From Ruminiclostridium papyrosolvens DSM 2782 (GTDB lineage Bacteria > Bacillota > Clostridia > Acetivibrionales > DSM-1351): 64,000 nucleotides of DNA. The DNA lies in assembly GCF_029318685.1 (NCBI RefSeq), contig NZ_CP119677.1:4827001-4891000 (forward strand), given 5' to 3'. Of this stretch, positions 17,632-26,373 are shown piece by piece. The notes under the pieces were generated by a model that worked only from the letters and a program-made list of their open reading frames with translations, did not search any database and had not been told where the DNA came from. Made by a program: the position numbers and the translations under genes. Every line of letters begins with the position of its first letter. Within the stretch, counting starts at the first letter, position 1.

Positions 17632-18558
17632 TTAGTCTTTGCCCCAATCATCAACGATTTCGCTGTTTGGAATTACTTCATTGAAAGCGGCAATTGCTAC
17701 TTCAATCTGACTGTCATCAGGCTCTCTGGTAGTAAACTTCTGAAACATTAGGCCCGGCGCACTAAATATCTTGAACACCCAGTTTTCATGTCTCACCGCA
17801 AATTTTATAAGCTCCAGAGATACTCCTGCTACAACCGGTACAAGAAGAATTCTGATTGCTGCATTTAAAAATATATTATGCCATCCTGTAAATGAAAATA
17901 TCAAAATACTGATTATCATTATGGTAAAAAATAATGACGTACCGCATCTTGGATGCTTCGTAGTATATTTTCTTACATTCTCTACCGTAAGCTCGTCACC
18001 ATGCTCATAACAATGTATTGTCTTATGCTCTGCGCCGTGATATTCCCACACCCTTTTCATATCCTTCAGAAGTGAAACCAGGGCCAGATATCCTATAAAT
18101 ATGCCTACTCTAAGAGCTCCTTCTATAAGGTTCTTAAACACAACTCCTTCTACAGGTATAAAACCCGCTATCAGGTTTGGAAGCAATATAAACAGCCCCA
18201 CACTCAGAAAAATGGACAGTACTACTGAAAAATATATAGCTATGTCTGTTATCTTGTCTCCAAATTTCCGCTCAAGAAATTGCTCTATTTTTGAAGGCTC
18301 ATTGCTTTTATCATCTTCTTCAAGATCTATAAATTCGGCAGAATACATAAGAGCTTTAACTCCTATTACCATCTGGGAAAATAAATTTACAGCACCTCTT
18401 ACTATTGGAATCTTTGACAGCTTACCTTTCGGCTTTTGCGGATGTTTCTCAACAATTATCTCACCATCCGGCTTCCTAATTGCCGTAGCCCTGTACTCCG
18501 GCCCTATCATAAGCAGACCTTCAAGTAAGGCTTGACCACCAATCGTCGTCTTTTTCAT
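17632..18558 (-). CDS. YqhQ-like DUF1385 membrane protein
   Basis: The 308-residue protein is a DUF1385 member. It has the N-terminal GGQALLEGLLMIGP motif, an amphipathic segment, then about four membrane helices with EYHGAEHKTIHCYEHG and HPRCGTSLFF between them. The conserved His and Cys residues suggest a metal site, but the function is unestablished. The start at 18558 (MKKTTIGGQ) has AGGAGG 5 nt upstream. It lies between the rpmE terminator and prmC and is probably co-transcribed with prmC. Confidence 0.9.
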   Translation of the reverse strand: MKKTTIGGQALLEGLLMIGPEYRATAIRKPDGEIIVEKHPQKPKGKLSKIPIVRGAVNLFSQMVIGVKALMYSAEFIDLEEDDKSNEPSKIEQFLERKFGDKITDIAIYFSVVLSIFLSVGLFILLPNLIAGFIPVEGVVFKNLIEGALRVGIFIGYLALVSLLKDMKRVWEYHGAEHKTIHCYEHGDELTVENVRKYTTKHPRCGTSLFFTIMIISILIFSFTGWHNIFLNAAIRILLVPVVAGVSLELIKFAVRHENWVFKIFSAPGLMFQKFTTREPDDSQIEVAIAAFNEVIPNSEIVDDWGKD

Positions 18559-18702
18559 TTTTCCTCCTATATTAAAAAACAGAGTTGGTAAAATCACAGT
18601 ATACATAGACTTATATCTATAAAGACTTAACCCTTAAAAAAGATTATAACTCGAATATTATTAAAAGAAAAGATTAATAGTAATTTGTTTACAGATATGA
18701 AA

Positions 18703-18733
18703 CAAAAGACCGGGAAAAACGATTCCCAGTCTT
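18703..18733 (-). terminator. Intrinsic terminator after rpmE
   Basis: An 11-bp stem (AAGACTGGGAA on the minus strand, one G-U pair with TTCCCGGTCTT) is followed by TTTGTTTC. It lies 14 nt after the rpmE stop. Confidence 0.85.
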
Positions 18734-18746
18734 TATAATACCTTCA

Positions 18747-18956
18747 TTATGCGTTATCAACAATACCGTATTTCTTCTTAAACTTATCAACACGTCCACC
18801 AACATCAACGAGCTTCTGTCTACCTGTGTAGAACGGATGACACTTTGAACAAATTTCAACGTGAAGGGCTTTCTTTGTTGAACCAGTTGTGAAAGTCTCG
18901 CCGCAAGCGCACTTTACTACTGCTTCAGAATATTCTGGATGAATTCCTTCTTTCAT
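18747..18956 (-). CDS. rpmE: Ribosomal protein L31 (zinc-binding type)
   Basis: The 69-residue protein begins MKEGIHPEY and keeps the four-cysteine zinc site ([23 protein letters not shown]), so it is the C-plus form used under zinc-replete conditions. [15 protein letters not shown] is the family C-terminus. GAAGGTGA precedes the start. It follows rho, an arrangement common in Firmicutes, and ends at a strong terminator. Confidence 0.97.
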   Translation of the reverse strand: MKEGIHPEYSEAVVKCACGETFTTGSTKKALHVEICSKCHPFYTGRQKLVDVGGRVDKFKKKYGIVDNA

Positions 18957-19143
18957 TGCTTTTCACCTTCTTTCAAAACATAATTGCAATGTCCTCAATG
19001 AACAGCATTATTATTATATATATTCAACGTACAATAAAATGTACTTAGTTGCTTATTAACGAGGCAAGTGATATTCTAACATAAAATTAAATACACCGCA
19101 ATACCTTTTTTAGCACTTACAATAAGTTCCACACTTTAATTTA

Positions 19144-21219
19144 CTATCTGTCCTGCGAGTTCTTATCTAAAAAAGATATTTTAATACTATTTACAAAATC
19201 ATCGTTTGTTCTGGTCTGCATAAGTTTGTTTATTAAAATCTCTGTAACCTCTGCAGTTCCCATATTACTCATTGCCTTCCTTATAGCCCAGACACTTTCA
19301 AGCTCTTTTTGACTGAGAAGAAGCTCTTCACGTCTGGTTCCTGACTTATTAATGTCGATTGCAGGGAAAATTCTCTTTTCAGATAACTTTCTGTCCAGAT
19401 GCAATTCCATGTTACCTGTACCTTTGAATTCTTCAAAGATAACATCATCCATTCTGCTTCCTGTTTCAATAAGTGCAGTAGCCATTATTGTCAAGCTGCC
19501 GCCATTTTCTATATTTCTAGCCGCTCCGAAAAATCTCTTTGGCTTATGAAGAGCACCGGGGTCCAAACCTCCCGATAATGTTCTTCCTGTTGGAGGAATA
19601 GTAAGGTTATACGCTCTTGCCAATCTTGTTATACTATCTAGTAGAATGACAACATCTTTCTTCTGCTCTACAAGACGCTGAGCTCTTTCCAGCACCATCT
19701 CCGCAACCTTTATATGATGTTCCGGAACCTCGTCAAAGGTAGAATATATTACCTCTCCCTTAATTGAACGCTGCATGTCGGTTACTTCTTCAGGTCTTTC
19801 GTCAATAAGCAGCACTATTAGCTCGGCTTCGGGGTAATTGATTGTAATTGCATTTGCAATTTTTTTCAAAAGTATTGTTTTACCGGCTTTAGGAGGAGAT
19901 ACAATCATTCCTCTCTGGCCTTTTCCAATTGGAGCTATAAGATCTATAAGCCTTGTTGAAAATTCTCTGGGTGCAGTTTCAAGAGTAATTCTGTTATCAG
20001 GATATATAGGTGTTAAGTACTCAAAGGCAACTCTCTTAGACGCAACGTCAGGAGTGTCTCCGTTAATTGACTGTACGTATAATAACGCCTGAAATTTTTC
20101 GCCTTCTTTTGGAATCCTGCCTTTTCCCCTGAGTTTATCACCTGTTTTAAGACCAAAACGTCTTATTTGTGAAGGTGAAACATAAACATCCTTAGGGCCG
20201 GACAAATAGTTTTCGCTTCTCAAAAAGCCATAACCGTCCGGTAATACTTCAAGAACTCCCTCTACAGGATCATCACTTTCTATTTTTTCACTACCTTGCG
20301 GTTGTTGAATCTGAGGTGAAATAACCTGAGGCTGGGATGGTGTCGGTTGCTGAGGCTGAACCTGCTGTGGCTGCTGATTTAATGGCATACGCTGCGGTTC
20401 CGATGAGATGTCAGACTTACCGTTTGTGTTAGTATATGGTCTGACTTGCCTGTGCTGTTGTCTATTATCCTGCCTTGTTGAAGGCTGATCATCTTTTCTG
20501 TATATCTGAGGTTTCGAATCCTTTTCAACTTTCCCCGATATCTTTTCATCAGAAATGTTTTTTGGCTGTTCTATAGTTTGCTCCGGCTTTAATCTGTTGT
20601 TTTTCCTGTGTGGTATGTTTTCTGCCGAATTGTTTTCTTTTTCTCGCGTTGAAACATCTGATGTGTTTGTTGTATTAGGTAATACTTTATTTTCAGTAAC
20701 CTGAGGTTCGCCAGAAGGCTGAACATCCTTTTTCCGTCCTCTGCTATGAGGCTTCTTCTCGATATTTTTTGTTTCCAGATGCTTTAATGTGTCAGACAAT
20801 CTGTCTGGTTTTTCACTTTGTTCTGATACGGAATTTGGATTTTTACCCTGATTATCCTGAGTTGTAACGTTAGTAATTAAATCTGATACCCCGGTATCTT
20901 CCGGCTTGTCCATTGATTTTGATGCCTTGCTCGGCCTTCCTCTCCGGGATTTTCTTAAGACAGGAACCTCCTCTAATGCTTCTTTGGACCTTTCTTCGCT
21001 TGCTTGAGTTTCTATTGTATTCGTAGCTGGTTCAGCCTTTTTAGTTTCTTCAGAAACAACTTCTTCCACAATATCATCAGATTTAAGTTTTTTGGAGTTT
21101 TCACTAAGCAGTTCTACTAACTCACTCTTCTTATATTTGGATATATTTTTCATTCCCAGCATTTTTGCAATATATCTCAAATCTTCTAACGTTTTTGACT
21201 GTAAATTAATTTGGTCCAT
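19144..21219 (-). CDS. rho: Transcription termination factor Rho with long N-terminal insertion
   Basis: The 691-residue protein is far longer than E. coli Rho (419). A SAP-like N-domain (about 1-50) is followed by about 260 residues of low-complexity sequence, acidic/basic at first and Gln/Pro-rich at about 245-310. Then come the cold-shock-like RNA-binding domain ([14 protein letters not shown], about 325-390) and the hexameric ATPase domain with Walker [12 protein letters not shown], Walker [18 protein letters not shown] and the Q/R loops ([20 protein letters not shown]). It terminates RNA synthesis by translocating along RNA. It has a perfect promoter 138 nt upstream and AGGTGGTGA before the ATG. 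The insertion may affect RNA binding or self-assembly. Confidence 0.96.
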   Translation of the reverse strand: MDQINLQSKTLEDLRYIAKMLGMKNISKYKKSELVELLSENSKKLKSDDIVEEVVSEETKKAEPATNTIETQASEERSKEALEEVPVLRKSRRGRPSKASKSMDKPEDTGVSDLITNVTTQDNQGKNPNSVSEQSEKPDRLSDTLKHLETKNIEKKPHSRGRKKDVQPSGEPQVTENKVLPNTTNTSDVSTREKENNSAENIPHRKNNRLKPEQTIEQPKNISDEKISGKVEKDSKPQIYRKDDQPSTRQDNRQQHRQVRPYTNTNGKSDISSEPQRMPLNQQPQQVQPQQPTPSQPQVISPQIQQPQGSEKIESDDPVEGVLEVLPDGYGFLRSENYLSGPKDVYVSPSQIRRFGLKTGDKLRGKGRIPKEGEKFQALLYVQSINGDTPDVASKRVAFEYLTPIYPDNRITLETAPREFSTRLIDLIAPIGKGQRGMIVSPPKAGKTILLKKIANAITINYPEAELIVLLIDERPEEVTDMQRSIKGEVIYSTFDEVPEHHIKVAEMVLERAQRLVEQKKDVVILLDSITRLARAYNLTIPPTGRTLSGGLDPGALHKPKRFFGAARNIENGGSLTIMATALIETGSRMDDVIFEEFKGTGNMELHLDRKLSEKRIFPAIDINKSGTRREELLLSQKELESVWAIRKAMSNMGTAEVTEILINKLMQTRTNDDFVNSIKISFLDKNSQDR

Positions 21220-21356
21220 AATTCACCACCTTATAAAATCTTTTACTATTTAGACCATTAAAAAGTAAGGAAAATATTTACACGAAAATCTTTATAGAAA
21301 ATCAAACTACTTCTTCCGTTTTCTAGAGGAGAATTTTTGAATATCCCACAAAATTC

Positions 21357-21385
21357 ATTATATCAAAAGTGTAAATACATGTCAA
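21357..21385 (-). promoter_or_regulatory. Consensus sigma-A promoter for rho
   Basis: On the minus strand TTGACA and TATAAT are both perfect and are separated by 17 bp. Transcription should start near 21350, giving a leader of about 130 nt before the rho ATG at 21219. Confidence 0.9.
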
Positions 21386-21843
21386 TGTTATTAAAATCTA
21401 CTAACATCGAAAATAGTCTCAGCCCTGCTATGTAGGTATGTTGCCTGTGGGTTTTCACTTTTGAACTGAGGAAATAAAATTCACCCCTACTTAATTATTG
21501 CCACTATGTAAGTTTTAATTCATATTGCCATCATATCTTTTGTATGCCGCCAATAAAGCTTTATAAGGAATAGTTTACGTAATACAAATGCCATAAAATG
21601 TTAACAATCGTCATTTAATCCTTTAATTGTCCAGAAATTTTAAAATGATATACATAATATTTTAATAAATACATTTGCTTTTTATAGTTATTTCTGTGTT
21701 ATACATGTCATTTGTCAATTTGCATTTGAAATCTCCATGTTATTATGTATACGGCATTTTACATTGTACTAATTTAATTAATTGAATGTTATAATTATTG
21801 AAGAAATAAATTTACTAAACTAATTTTTAAAGGAGGCTGGAAA
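21386..21843. other. Gene-free region between rho and the VOC gene
   Basis: No open frame with a ribosome-binding site is seen. At 21416-21476 a stretch less AT-rich than its surroundings has CTCAG near 21418 and CTGAG near 21472 that could close a stem, with GTG/CAC and CCC/GGG pairings inside. A loose direct repeat (CTATGTA...TTGCC) recurs near 21505-21540. A TATAAT near 21791 could be the -10 element of the VOC gene, though its -35 is poor. Nothing else is identified. Confidence 0.35.
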
Positions 21844-22197
21844 GTGAATTTAGGTGAAGTTTGTATAGAAACAAATGACGTTGTTAAAATCGCCGACTTC
21901 TACAGAAATATCTTAGGTATTTCTTCGGAGTGTAAGGATGAAATACATCAATTCATAATTACGGAAGGTACCGCTTTGAGTGTTTACAACAACGGAAAAG
22001 CAAAGAATAACCAAAATGAAAATATAAGCTTGGCTTTTACTGTTGATGATGTAGATGAAGAGTATAAGCGATTGCTGAATCTAGGAATACATATTATTGA
22101 TACTCCGCAATTACAGCCTTGGGGCGCAAAAAATATGCATTTTTGCGATCCAGACGGAAATCACATTTATTTTAGAAGTTTACCAAAAGACGTTTAA
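21844..22197 (+). CDS. VOC family (glyoxalase/bleomycin-resistance fold) protein
   Basis: A 117-residue single vicinal-oxygen-chelate unit with two beta-alpha-beta-beta-beta modules. The N-terminal LGEVCIETNDVVKIADFYRN and C-terminal FCDPDGNHIYFRS are typical, the last Glu of many family metal sites being replaced here by Tyr/Phe context. Substrate cannot be told from sequence. The start is GTG with AGGAGG 7 nt upstream. It appears monocistronic; the tRNA terminator hairpin downstream could also end its transcript. Confidence 0.85.
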   Translation: MNLGEVCIETNDVVKIADFYRNILGISSECKDEIHQFIITEGTALSVYNNGKAKNNQNENISLAFTVDDVDEEYKRLLNLGIHIIDTPQLQPWGAKNMHFCDPDGNHIYFRSLPKDV

Positions 22198-22233
22198 CTA
22201 ATGTGTGTTTAGTGCAGCTTTTATTCGAACATG

Positions 22234-22267
22234 AAAAAACCCTTCAAAATGTTATTTTGAAGGGTTT
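22234..22267 (-). terminator. Terminator of tRNA-Thr
   Basis: A perfect 14-bp stem (22237-22250 with 22254-22267, loop GTT) begins at the encoded CCA end of the tRNA and is followed on the minus strand by TTTTTT. Confidence 0.9.
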
Positions 22268-22342
22268 GGAGCTGGCGGACGGAATCGAACCCCCGACCTG
22301 CTGATTACAAGTCAGCTGCTCTACCTGCTGAGCTACACCAGC
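22267..22342 (-). tRNA. tRNA-Thr (anticodon TGT)
   Basis: A 76-nt cloverleaf with CCA encoded. The acceptor stem pairs GCTGGTG with CGCCAGC (one G-U), the D arm contains TAGCTCAGC, and the anticodon stem GCTGA/TCAGC carries loop CTTGTAA, so anticodon TGT reads ACA (Thr). The T arm is GGGGGTTCGATTCC. It has its own promoter at 22389-22417 and its own terminator. Confidence 0.97.
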
Positions 22343-22388
22343 ATCTTTTTTGCATCAAAGCAGTTGTTTCTGCCCTTGACACTATGAT

Positions 22389-22417
22389 AGTATAACAGGG
22401 TAAAACTTATGTGTCAA
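22389..22417 (-). promoter_or_regulatory. Promoter of tRNA-Thr
   Basis: Minus-strand TTGACA, 17-bp spacer, TATACT; a start near 22382 would give a precursor leader of about 40 nt. Confidence 0.88.
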
Positions 22418-22502
22418 CACTTTTTCACAAGAATATTCGGCCTGTTTTGTTATTAAAACCCAACTTTTTTACTTACAGTATTAGTAAATGAATTAGCAGC
22501 AC

Positions 22503-22534
22503 AAAAAAAGCAATTATCATAAAATGATAATTGC
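22503..22534 (-). terminator. Terminator of tRNA-Val
   Basis: A perfect 11-bp stem (22510-22520 with 22524-22534) followed on the minus strand by seven T residues, just after the encoded CCA. Confidence 0.92.
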
Positions 22535-22537
22535 TTT

Positions 22538-22613
22538 TGGTGGGAACTATAGGGCTCGAACCTATGACCCTCTGCTTGTAAGGCAGATGCTCTCCCAGCT
22601 GAGCTAAGCTCCC
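22538..22613 (-). tRNA. tRNA-Val (anticodon TAC)
   Basis: A 76-nt cloverleaf with CCA encoded. The acceptor stem pairs GGGAGCT with AGTTCCC (G-U allowed), the D arm is TAGCTCAGCTGGGAGAGCA, and anticodon stem TCTGC/GCAGA carries loop CTTACAA, so anticodon TAC reads GTA (Val). The T arm is ATAGGTTCGAGCCCTAT. Confidence 0.97.
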
Positions 22614-22626
22614 TCGTGCATGAATT

Positions 22627-22655
22627 ATTATAAACTTATCACTTTAAAATGTCAA
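22627..22655 (-). promoter_or_regulatory. Consensus promoter of tRNA-Val
   Basis: Minus-strand TTGACA and TATAAT, both perfect, with a 17-bp spacer, 14 bp upstream of the tRNA 5' end. Confidence 0.92.
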
Positions 22656-22775
22656 TAATTTTTAATTTGATTTTACATTGTTATATTTTTACTGATTTTT
22701 TGATTGGAAAATTGTATAATTTATATGTATTATATGTTTTAACAATATAAGATACTAAATTTAGGAGAGTGAATT

Positions 22776-23483
22776 ATGATTCCTACACCACATATCAATG
22801 TAAGCGAGCAGGGTGTTATCGCTGAAACAGTATTAATGCCGGGAGATCCTCTTCGTGCAAAATTTATAGCCGAAACCTATTTGGAGAACCCTGTTCAATT
22901 TAACTCCGTTAGAAATATGTTCGGATTTACGGGTACTTATAAAGGCAAGAAAGTCTCCGTTATGGGTTCTGGAATGGGTATGCCCTCAATAGGAATATAC
23001 TCATATGAATTGTTAAACTTTTATGGAGTAAAGAACATTATTAGGATAGGTTCCTGCGGAGCTATTCAAGAGGACGTAAAAATCAGGGATATAATTATCG
23101 GAATGTCGGCCTCTACCACCTCCAATTACGCGTCCCAATATAACTTACCTGGAACTTATGCTCCTACTGCATCTTGGCCTTTAATGAAAAAGGCTTTAAC
23201 TATTGCAGAAAATAAAGCAATTCCGGTGAAGGTCGGAAATATTTTATCCGCCGATATATTCTACGATGATGAACCTGAGGTTTGGAAAAGATGGGCCAGA
23301 ATGGGTGTTCTGGCAATAGAAATGGAAGCCGCAGCATTATACATGAATGCTGCCCGTGCAGGAGCAAATGCCATATGCATATTGACTGTCTCTGACTCCC
23401 TTGTTTCACATGAAGCAACCTCAGCCGAGGAGCGTCAGACATCGTTTACAAATATGATGGAAATCGCACTTGAATTGGCATAG
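22776..23483 (+). CDS. deoD: Purine-nucleoside phosphorylase, DeoD type
   Basis: The 235-residue enzyme is of the hexameric DeoD class. It has [11 protein letters not shown] (phosphate site), [31 protein letters not shown] (ribose-binding Met-Glu) and VSDSL with the catalytic Asp near the C-terminus. It cleaves purine (deoxy)nucleosides with phosphate to free base and (deoxy)ribose-1-phosphate. AGGAGAG precedes the ATG. A TATAAT at 22715-22720 is the likely -10, giving a short leader. A terminator follows, so it is a single-gene unit. Confidence 0.95.
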   Translation: MIPTPHINVSEQGVIAETVLMPGDPLRAKFIAETYLENPVQFNSVRNMFGFTGTYKGKKVSVMGSGMGMPSIGIYSYELLNFYGVKNIIRIGSCGAIQEDVKIRDIIIGMSASTTSNYASQYNLPGTYAPTASWPLMKKALTIAENKAIPVKVGNILSADIFYDDEPEVWKRWARMGVLAIEMEAAALYMNAARAGANAICILTVSDSLVSHEATSAEERQTSFTNMMEIALELA

Positions 23484-23498
23484 GATACTTTAAAAGTG

Positions 23499-23533
23499 AG
23501 AGCCTGTCCTATTATATATGGGGTAGGCTCTTA
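23499..23533 (+). terminator. Terminator of deoD
   Basis: AGAGCCT and AGGCTCT arms with further GTCC/GGGT pairing inside, then a TTATTTAT tract on the plus strand. Confidence 0.7.
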
Positions 23534-23578
23534 TTTATAAACTTTTTGTTACATTTAAATAATTCCGTTGCTATCTAC

Positions 23579-23607
23579 TTTAACATTTGGGTTTAGTTTG
23601 ATATAAT
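23579..23607 (+). promoter_or_regulatory. Candidate promoter of the LtaS-like gene
   Basis: A perfect TATAAT at 23602-23607 lies 17 bp after a weak TTTAAC. A start near 23614 would give a leader of about 170 nt that contains the structured element described at 23623-23771. Confidence 0.55.
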
Positions 23608-23622
23608 CGTTTTCGTATTTTA

Positions 23623-23771
23623 AAGTCAGGAAACTCTGTACAATAATACTTTGCGGTAAACATTTTTAAATTTTACCGGTATTTTTAGTAAATGATAATA
23701 ATAAAGCAAGCGACCGCAGGTATTATATTACACTAAAAGCTATTTTTTGTCCTGACTTAATAATAACAGGA
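23623..23771 (+). promoter_or_regulatory. Structured leader with a possible ribosome-site switch
   Basis: A 9-bp stem closes the element (AAGTCAGGA at 23623-23631 with TCCTGACTT at 23750-23758). Inside, ATAATAC (23643-23649) pairs GTATTAT (23720-23726) and GCGG (23653-23656) pairs CCGC (23714-23717); a hairpin CGGTAAA/TTTACCG (23654-23660/23672-23678) competes with the latter. The closing strand TCCTG (23750-23754) can instead pair CAGGA at 23767-23771, the start of the ribosome-binding site. The two states exclude each other. I do not recognise a known riboswitch class. Pairings were found by eye. Confidence 0.45.
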
Positions 23772-23783
23772 AGCTGGTTAAAT

Positions 23784-26261
23784 ATGAAAAATATAAGAAA
23801 TAATTTTGTATTCTTTTTTTTGGTTACAATAATAAGTGCCGTAGATATATTTTATAACGGTAACGCTTTTGTCCAATTGGCTTTAGTTCTGCTGGCTTCA
23901 ACCGCAGTTTTCTATATGCCTGCTATTAAATTAAACATTAACAGACTTGCATTTATTATTCTTTTAGGTGTGAACTTGTTTGTTTTAGCAATCACATTAA
24001 CGCAAAGAACATATCTTTTAAATATGCTGTTCCTTTCATATCTTTTGTGGAGTATTATTACCCCAAAGCTTCAGCATTTTAATTTTTTGTTCCCTATGAC
24101 GTTTTTGCTTTCATTTATATCTGTGTATGCCGCTTGTTTACTTGACTTCAGCGTGCCTGTATTTGTTGTGGCACTTTATCCTGTATATGTTTTTGGCTCC
24201 TTATTAAATGGAAAAAATATTATTAAAACAAAAAAAATATGGGCGTTTGCTTTTTTTAATTTATTTGTTTCTTCTCTTGGATTGGCAGTTTTTCTATTTA
24301 AATCACTTGGACAGTCAATTATAGATAGTGTACTTTTAATAAATATCGTCAAGCTGGGTGCCTTAGCCGCAGTTTATTTACCACTTTTGTCCCTGTTTGC
24401 TATTTGGTTTGCCATATCTGCAAATATGATTTTTCGTATGCTTTTTTCGAAATTCTCAAAGGCTGGTACTGCTTTTGATCTTTCAAATTTTATTAAACCG
24501 GTAATGAGCCTTATATCTTTCTTTACAGTTTCCGGTATTGCAACCTTTATATGCGAACTTTCCATAAGGCAGAATTTCAAGGAAACTATCCAAGATATAC
24601 TTGACCCTAATCTGTTGTTTAATATATTGGTTCTATGCAGTATCTATATGTGCCTGACAGCATTGTTAGGCAGGGGTATTCCTAAAATTATAATTGGAAT
24701 AGTAACAATTTTCCTTACAGTTGCTAACTATATTAAATTCAAATATTTCGATGAACCTTTTTATCCATGGGATTTATACCTGATTCGTAATTTAATAGGC
24801 ATATGCAAAGAATACCTCAGTATACCTATTATAGTTTCTGTTGTTGCCGGAATTGGGGTAATGGTGTATGTTGTGATACGTTTCAGAAAAGCTATAGGCA
24901 GATATTTGAAGCCCAAGCTTTCTTTGTTATTGCTTCCTTTTGCCGGAATATTCCTCATTTTAAATTCCATAGTTCTCATATATACACCTTTGTCCATACA
25001 GCTGGGAATACAGCAGTCATGGTATATCGGTAAGGATGAAATAGTGGCTAACGGCATGTTTGCTCAGAACTATTTTTATCTTACAGAGCTTGATAAATAC
25101 CTTAATCCTAAACCTCAGGGATACAGCGAAAGTACAATGGCCGATATTAATTCCAAATACGGTGAGACAGGTGACAGTGTAGCCGCTTCCGCATTTGTTT
25201 CAAATGAAAAGCCTAATGTTATTATGATTATGAGTGAAAGTTTTTGGGATATAACCAAGCTCAATGATTTAAAATTCAGCAAGAATATAGTAGAAAATAC
25301 TCACAAATACCAAAAGGGTCAATTAGCAGCTCCTGTTATCGGTGGAGGAACTGCAAACAGCGAATTTGAGGCTCTCACAGGAATGTCAATTTCTGCCTTG
25401 AGCCCGGGTATTATTGTTTACAATGCATATCTTAGGACAACTACTCCCAGTATTGCATCTGTTTTAAAGGACAACGGCTACAGTACAACTGCCATTCACC
25501 CAAACTATGGTTGGTTTTATAACAGAGATAAAGTATATAATTATTTTGGATTTGAAAAGTTCTACGATGTTGATAAATTTAGTCTAAGCTCCCAGTGCAA
25601 GGGGCCGTATATTTCGGACTATGCCTTAGTCGACAAAATCATGGAGACTTTGAATTCCTCTGATAAGCCTGCATTCATTTTTGGAATTTCCATGCAGAAT
25701 CACGACCCCTATATTGATAAATACAGCTCCCATGATGTAACTGTGGAATCATCTAAACTGAACGAGCAGCAGAAGAATATTGTGGGTAATTTTGCTCAGG
25801 GGATTTATGATGCCGACCAATCTCTTGGAAAACTTATAGAAGAGTTGAAAAACAGTAAAAAACCTACGTTGGTATATTTCTTTGGAGACCATGCCCCCAG
25901 ACTTGGAAGTCTGAATGATTTTTACAAGGTATATGATCTTCTGGGTACTGATGACAGGTCAGCTCAAAACCAAAACTTAGAAAAACTTAAATATTACACA
26001 ACTCCATTTGCTGCATGGTCAAACTTTAAAGAGATTGATTCCTTCTCTGAAATTGTTTCCCCATCTCATATTGCATACAAAATTTTGGAGGATACAGGTG
26101 TAAAATACCCTAATTATTTTAATATTCTGCCCAAGTTGGAGAAAGACTTCCCTGTTCTTCATCAGCAAACTATAAGTACTGTTGACAGTGATAACCAACT
26201 TATTAAGGACTACCGTTTAATCCAATATGATATTTTATTTGGAAATAAATACTTGAAATAG
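23784..26261 (+). CDS. LTA synthase family membrane phosphotransferase
   Basis: The 825-residue protein has about 11-12 N-terminal membrane segments (to about residue 410), then an extracellular sulfatase-fold domain. Catalytic features match LtaS: Glu485 in IMSESFWD, the nucleophile Thr523 in GGGTANSEFEALTG, and Asp702-His703 in FFGDHAPRLG. LtaS-type enzymes move glycerol-phosphate from phosphatidylglycerol to lipoteichoic acid or related glycans. The membrane part is much larger than the five helices of S. aureus LtaS, so the acceptor or substrate may differ. The ribosome-binding site AGGAAG is 10-12 nt upstream and may be masked by the leader RNA. Confidence 0.9.
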   Translation: MKNIRNNFVFFFLVTIISAVDIFYNGNAFVQLALVLLASTAVFYMPAIKLNINRLAFIILLGVNLFVLAITLTQRTYLLNMLFLSYLLWSIITPKLQHFNFLFPMTFLLSFISVYAACLLDFSVPVFVVALYPVYVFGSLLNGKNIIKTKKIWAFAFFNLFVSSLGLAVFLFKSLGQSIIDSVLLINIVKLGALAAVYLPLLSLFAIWFAISANMIFRMLFSKFSKAGTAFDLSNFIKPVMSLISFFTVSGIATFICELSIRQNFKETIQDILDPNLLFNILVLCSIYMCLTALLGRGIPKIIIGIVTIFLTVANYIKFKYFDEPFYPWDLYLIRNLIGICKEYLSIPIIVSVVAGIGVMVYVVIRFRKAIGRYLKPKLSLLLLPFAGIFLILNSIVLIYTPLSIQLGIQQSWYIGKDEIVANGMFAQNYFYLTELDKYLNPKPQGYSESTMADINSKYGETGDSVAASAFVSNEKPNVIMIMSESFWDITKLNDLKFSKNIVENTHKYQKGQLAAPVIGGGTANSEFEALTGMSISALSPGIIVYNAYLRTTTPSIASVLKDNGYSTTAIHPNYGWFYNRDKVYNYFGFEKFYDVDKFSLSSQCKGPYISDYALVDKIMETLNSSDKPAFIFGISMQNHDPYIDKYSSHDVTVESSKLNEQQKNIVGNFAQGIYDADQSLGKLIEELKNSKKPTLVYFFGDHAPRLGSLNDFYKVYDLLGTDDRSAQNQNLEKLKYYTTPFAAWSNFKEIDSFSEIVSPSHIAYKILEDTGVKYPNYFNILPKLEKDFPVLHQQTISTVDSDNQLIKDYRLIQYDILFGNKYLK

Positions 26262-26318
26262 ACATAATAATGCCGAGATTTGCGGTTAAAAAGCTCGAAT
26301 TTTGGTGCATAATAGTAT

Positions 26319-26346
26319 TTGACTTATTTTTACATAACAGTATAAT
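26319..26346 (+). promoter_or_regulatory. Sigma-A promoter of the 7TM sensor kinase gene
   Basis: TTGACT at 26319-26324 and a perfect TATAAT at 26341-26346 with a 16-bp spacer. The transcript would start near 26353, about 21 nt before the ATG. Confidence 0.8.
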
Positions 26347-26373
26347 ATTATGGTGTAGAGAGAGGTCATATAT

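Noticed and set aside
21407-21560. Possible 6S RNA
   Set aside because: The 5' part loosely recalls 6S RNA, but no complementary 3' closing strand is present within 200 nt; kept only as an unexplained segment.
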